Shown here: piece after piece, positions 62,726-64,000 of the stretch
How the letters are laid out: every line of letters starts with the position of its first letter
Numbering within the stretch: position 1 is the stretch's first letter
The notes under the pieces: generated by a model
Seen by the model: the letters and a program-made list of their open reading frames with translations, nothing else
Databases searched by the model: none
Told to the model about the DNA's origin: nothing
Source: Microbacterium algeriense
Lineage (GTDB): Bacteria > Actinomycetota > Actinomycetes > Actinomycetales > Microbacteriaceae
Length of the DNA: 64,000 nucleotides
Direction: 5' to 3'
Assembly (NCBI RefSeq): GCF_008868005.1
Contig: NZ_WAAO01000001.1
Location: 1,116,001 to 1,180,000 of the forward strand
Translations under genes and position numbers: made by a program

Positions 62726-63316
62726 GTGAAGATCCTCATCATCGGTGCGAGCGGGCACGTCGGCCGCGCGGCCGCGTCGGCGCTCGACGGGCACGAGATC
62801 GTCGCCGCCTCGCGGAGCGGGCAGCCGTCGGTGGACGTGACCGACCCCCGCTCCATCGAGCGCCTGTTCGAGCAGGTCGGCGAGGTCGATGCCGTGATCG
62901 CCGCCGTCGGGAGCGTGCCGTTCGCCCCGCTCTCCGAGCTCGGCCGCGACGACTACGAGGCCGCGCTGCGGGGCAAGGTGCTCTCGCAGCTCGACATCGT
63001 CCGCATCGGAACGCCCTTCGTCCGCGACGGGGGCTCCTTCACGCTCTCCTCCGGTGTCCTCGCGCGCGAGCCGATCGCCACCGGGGCGGCGGCGTCCCTC
63101 GCCAACGGCGCTCTCGAAGCGTTCGTGCTCGGCGCGGCACCGGAGCTGCCCCGCGGCATCCGCATCAACGCCGTCAGCCCTTCGGTGCTCGAGGACGCAC
63201 CCTCGTATCACTCGTCCTTCCCCGGCTTCGTGCCGGTCTCGTCGTACCGGGTCGGGATGGCGTACGCCAGGAGCGTCCTCGGGGTGCAGACCGGTGAGGT
63301 CCTGCCCGTCGACTGA
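62726..63316 (+). CDS. Short-chain dehydrogenase-like protein
   Basis: A compact Rossmann protein of 196 residues. The nucleotide site IIGASGHVGRAAASAL at the N terminus is followed by VDAVIAAVGSVPFAP and RGIRINAVSPSVLED. Ser of TLSSGVLA may be catalytic, but the usual Tyr-x-x-x-Lys is not clear (the corresponding place reads AAASLANGALEAF). This matches a subgroup of short SDRs with missing Tyr/Lys. Substrate unknown. GTG start with GGAG. Confidence 0.82.
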   Translation: MKILIIGASGHVGRAAASALDGHEIVAASRSGQPSVDVTDPRSIERLFEQVGEVDAVIAAVGSVPFAPLSELGRDDYEAALRGKVLSQLDIVRIGTPFVRDGGSFTLSSGVLAREPIATGAAASLANGALEAFVLGAAPELPRGIRINAVSPSVLEDAPSYHSSFPGFVPVSSYRVGMAYARSVLGVQTGEVLPVD

Positions 63317-63388
63317 CGCGGATCGCGCCGACATGACGCCGCGCGGCGCGCCCAGACTCGCGGAGACCGCGCCCGGTAGTCTTGAGCG

Positions 63389-64000
63389 GTGACCCTCCGC
63401 CTCTACGACACCCGCGCACAGCAGCTGCGCGACTTCGTGCCTCTCGACCCCGAGAACATCACGATGTACGTGTGCGGACCCACGGTGCAGTCCGGACCCC
63501 ACATCGGGCACGTCCGGGCGGCCCTGAGCTTCGATCTGCTGCGGCGCTGGCTGGAACTGCGCCACGGTCGGGTCACCTTCGTGCGCAACGTGACCGACAT
63601 CGACGACAAGGTGCTCGCCAACGCGACGGACACCGAGCCCTGGTGGGCGCTCGCCTACCGGATGGAGCAGGAGTTCACCGCGGCGTACAGTGCTGTCGGC
63701 ATCCTCGCCCCGACGTACGAGCCGCGCGCCACCGCATCCGTCCCGCAGATGCAGGAGCTCATCGCGCAGCTGATCGAGCGCGGTCACGCGTACCCTGCGC
63801 CGGACGGCTCCGGCGACGTGTACTTCGACGTGCGCTCCTGGCCCGACTACGGATCGCTCACACACCAGTCCATCGACGCGATGGAGGCGGCGGCGGACGC
63901 CGACCCGCGCGGTAAGCGCAACCCGCAGGACTTCGCCCTGTGGAAGGGCGCCAAGCCCGAGGAACCGGCGGATGCCACGTGGACCTCGCCCTGGGGACCC
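63389..64000 (+). CDS. cysS: Cysteinyl-tRNA synthetase, N-terminal part (cut by window edge)
   Basis: Class I synthetase; 204 residues are visible. The zinc-binding start [19 protein letters not shown] contains the first zinc Cys and the HIGH motif. [45 protein letters not shown] and the [13 protein letters not shown] region follow in family order. GTG at 63389. The continuation and KMSKS loop lie outside. The ispF-cysS order is conserved in actinobacteria. Confidence 0.95.
   Translation, partial: MTLRLYDTRAQQLRDFVPLDPENITMYVCGPTVQSGPHIGHVRAALSFDLLRRWLELRHGRVTFVRNVTDIDDKVLANATDTEPWWALAYRMEQEFTAAYSAVGILAPTYEPRATASVPQMQELIAQLIERGHAYPAPDGSGDVYFDVRSWPDYGSLTHQSIDAMEAAADADPRGKRNPQDFALWKGAKPEEPADATWTSPWGP

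Noticed and set aside
63317..63388. T-box or other leader before cysS
   Set aside because: The spacer is only 72 bases, with no specifier loop or terminator, too short for a T-box.
60251..63865. Minus-strand open frame of 1204 codons across carD, ispDF, the SDR gene and cysS
   Set aside because: It only reflects GC-rich codon bias opposite real plus-strand genes. Its last 180 codons are the lipoprotein gene; the rest is low-complexity Arg/Ala/Ser sequence with no domain.

Overview
The window is GC-rich (by eye about 70%), with frequent GTG and some TTG starts, tightly packed genes and four-base start/stop overlaps. Gene content and order are those of a high-GC actinobacterium of the family Microbacteriaceae, most like Microbacterium. 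This is an inference from gene order, the TTG-started topA with a Lys/Ala tail, the SigK-RskA-DipZ-fasciclin group, CarD-IspDF, and SenX3-RegX3; no 16S rRNA is present. Almost everything is chromosomal core. I see no prophage, insertion sequence, CRISPR array or toxin island.

Layout: 1-5290 holds acetate metabolism (pta end, ackA) and a beta-glucose-1-phosphate pair (GH65 phosphorylase plus beta-phosphoglucomutase-like HAD). 5335-9037 holds dnaX-recR and an EamA transporter. 9252-12182 holds lysC (with an internal lysC-beta start) and asd, separated by a repeat-rich spacer. 12271-16536 holds mqo, a thymidine kinase and the lactate pair lldR-lldD with two clear operators. 16562-24796 holds mostly minus-strand genes: a DUF1295 membrane enzyme, a HAD phosphatase, tRNA-Pro, a metallophosphoesterase, a bifunctional penicillin-binding protein with PASTA domains, ridA and acs. 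25199-28058 is a compact Tad/Flp-type pilus operon. 28135-32872 holds topA-tmk-holB. 32869-37813 is mixed: a secreted peptidase-like lipoprotein, tRNA-Thr, a nicotinamidase, small conserved proteins, a PfpI protein, a lipoprotein and tRNA-Lys.

37950-41908 is a SigK regulon: fasciclin lipoprotein and dipZ are divergent, with matching SigK-like promoters between them, followed by sigK and rskA. 42567-45120 holds pabC behind a structured leader, a DUF559 protein and two related palindromic repeat loci. 45127-60184 is rich in phosphate genes: pstSCAB, mutT1-ppk, and gpmA, phoU and senX3-regX3. GTTCACC-like direct repeats with 11-bp spacing (PHO boxes) precede pstS and lie between phoU and senX3, with a weaker one before ppk. 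60251-64000 follows the mycobacterial order lpqE-like, carD, ispD/ispF (fused here), then an SDR gene and the start of cysS.

The most unusual material lies between genes. Several spacers carry palindromic elements, and in at least three of them one arm has been amplified into a tandem array with an 18- or 30-bp period. Two large near-perfect palindromes with the same CTGCAG-centred core sit between convergent gene pairs (ridA/acs and gpmA/phoU).
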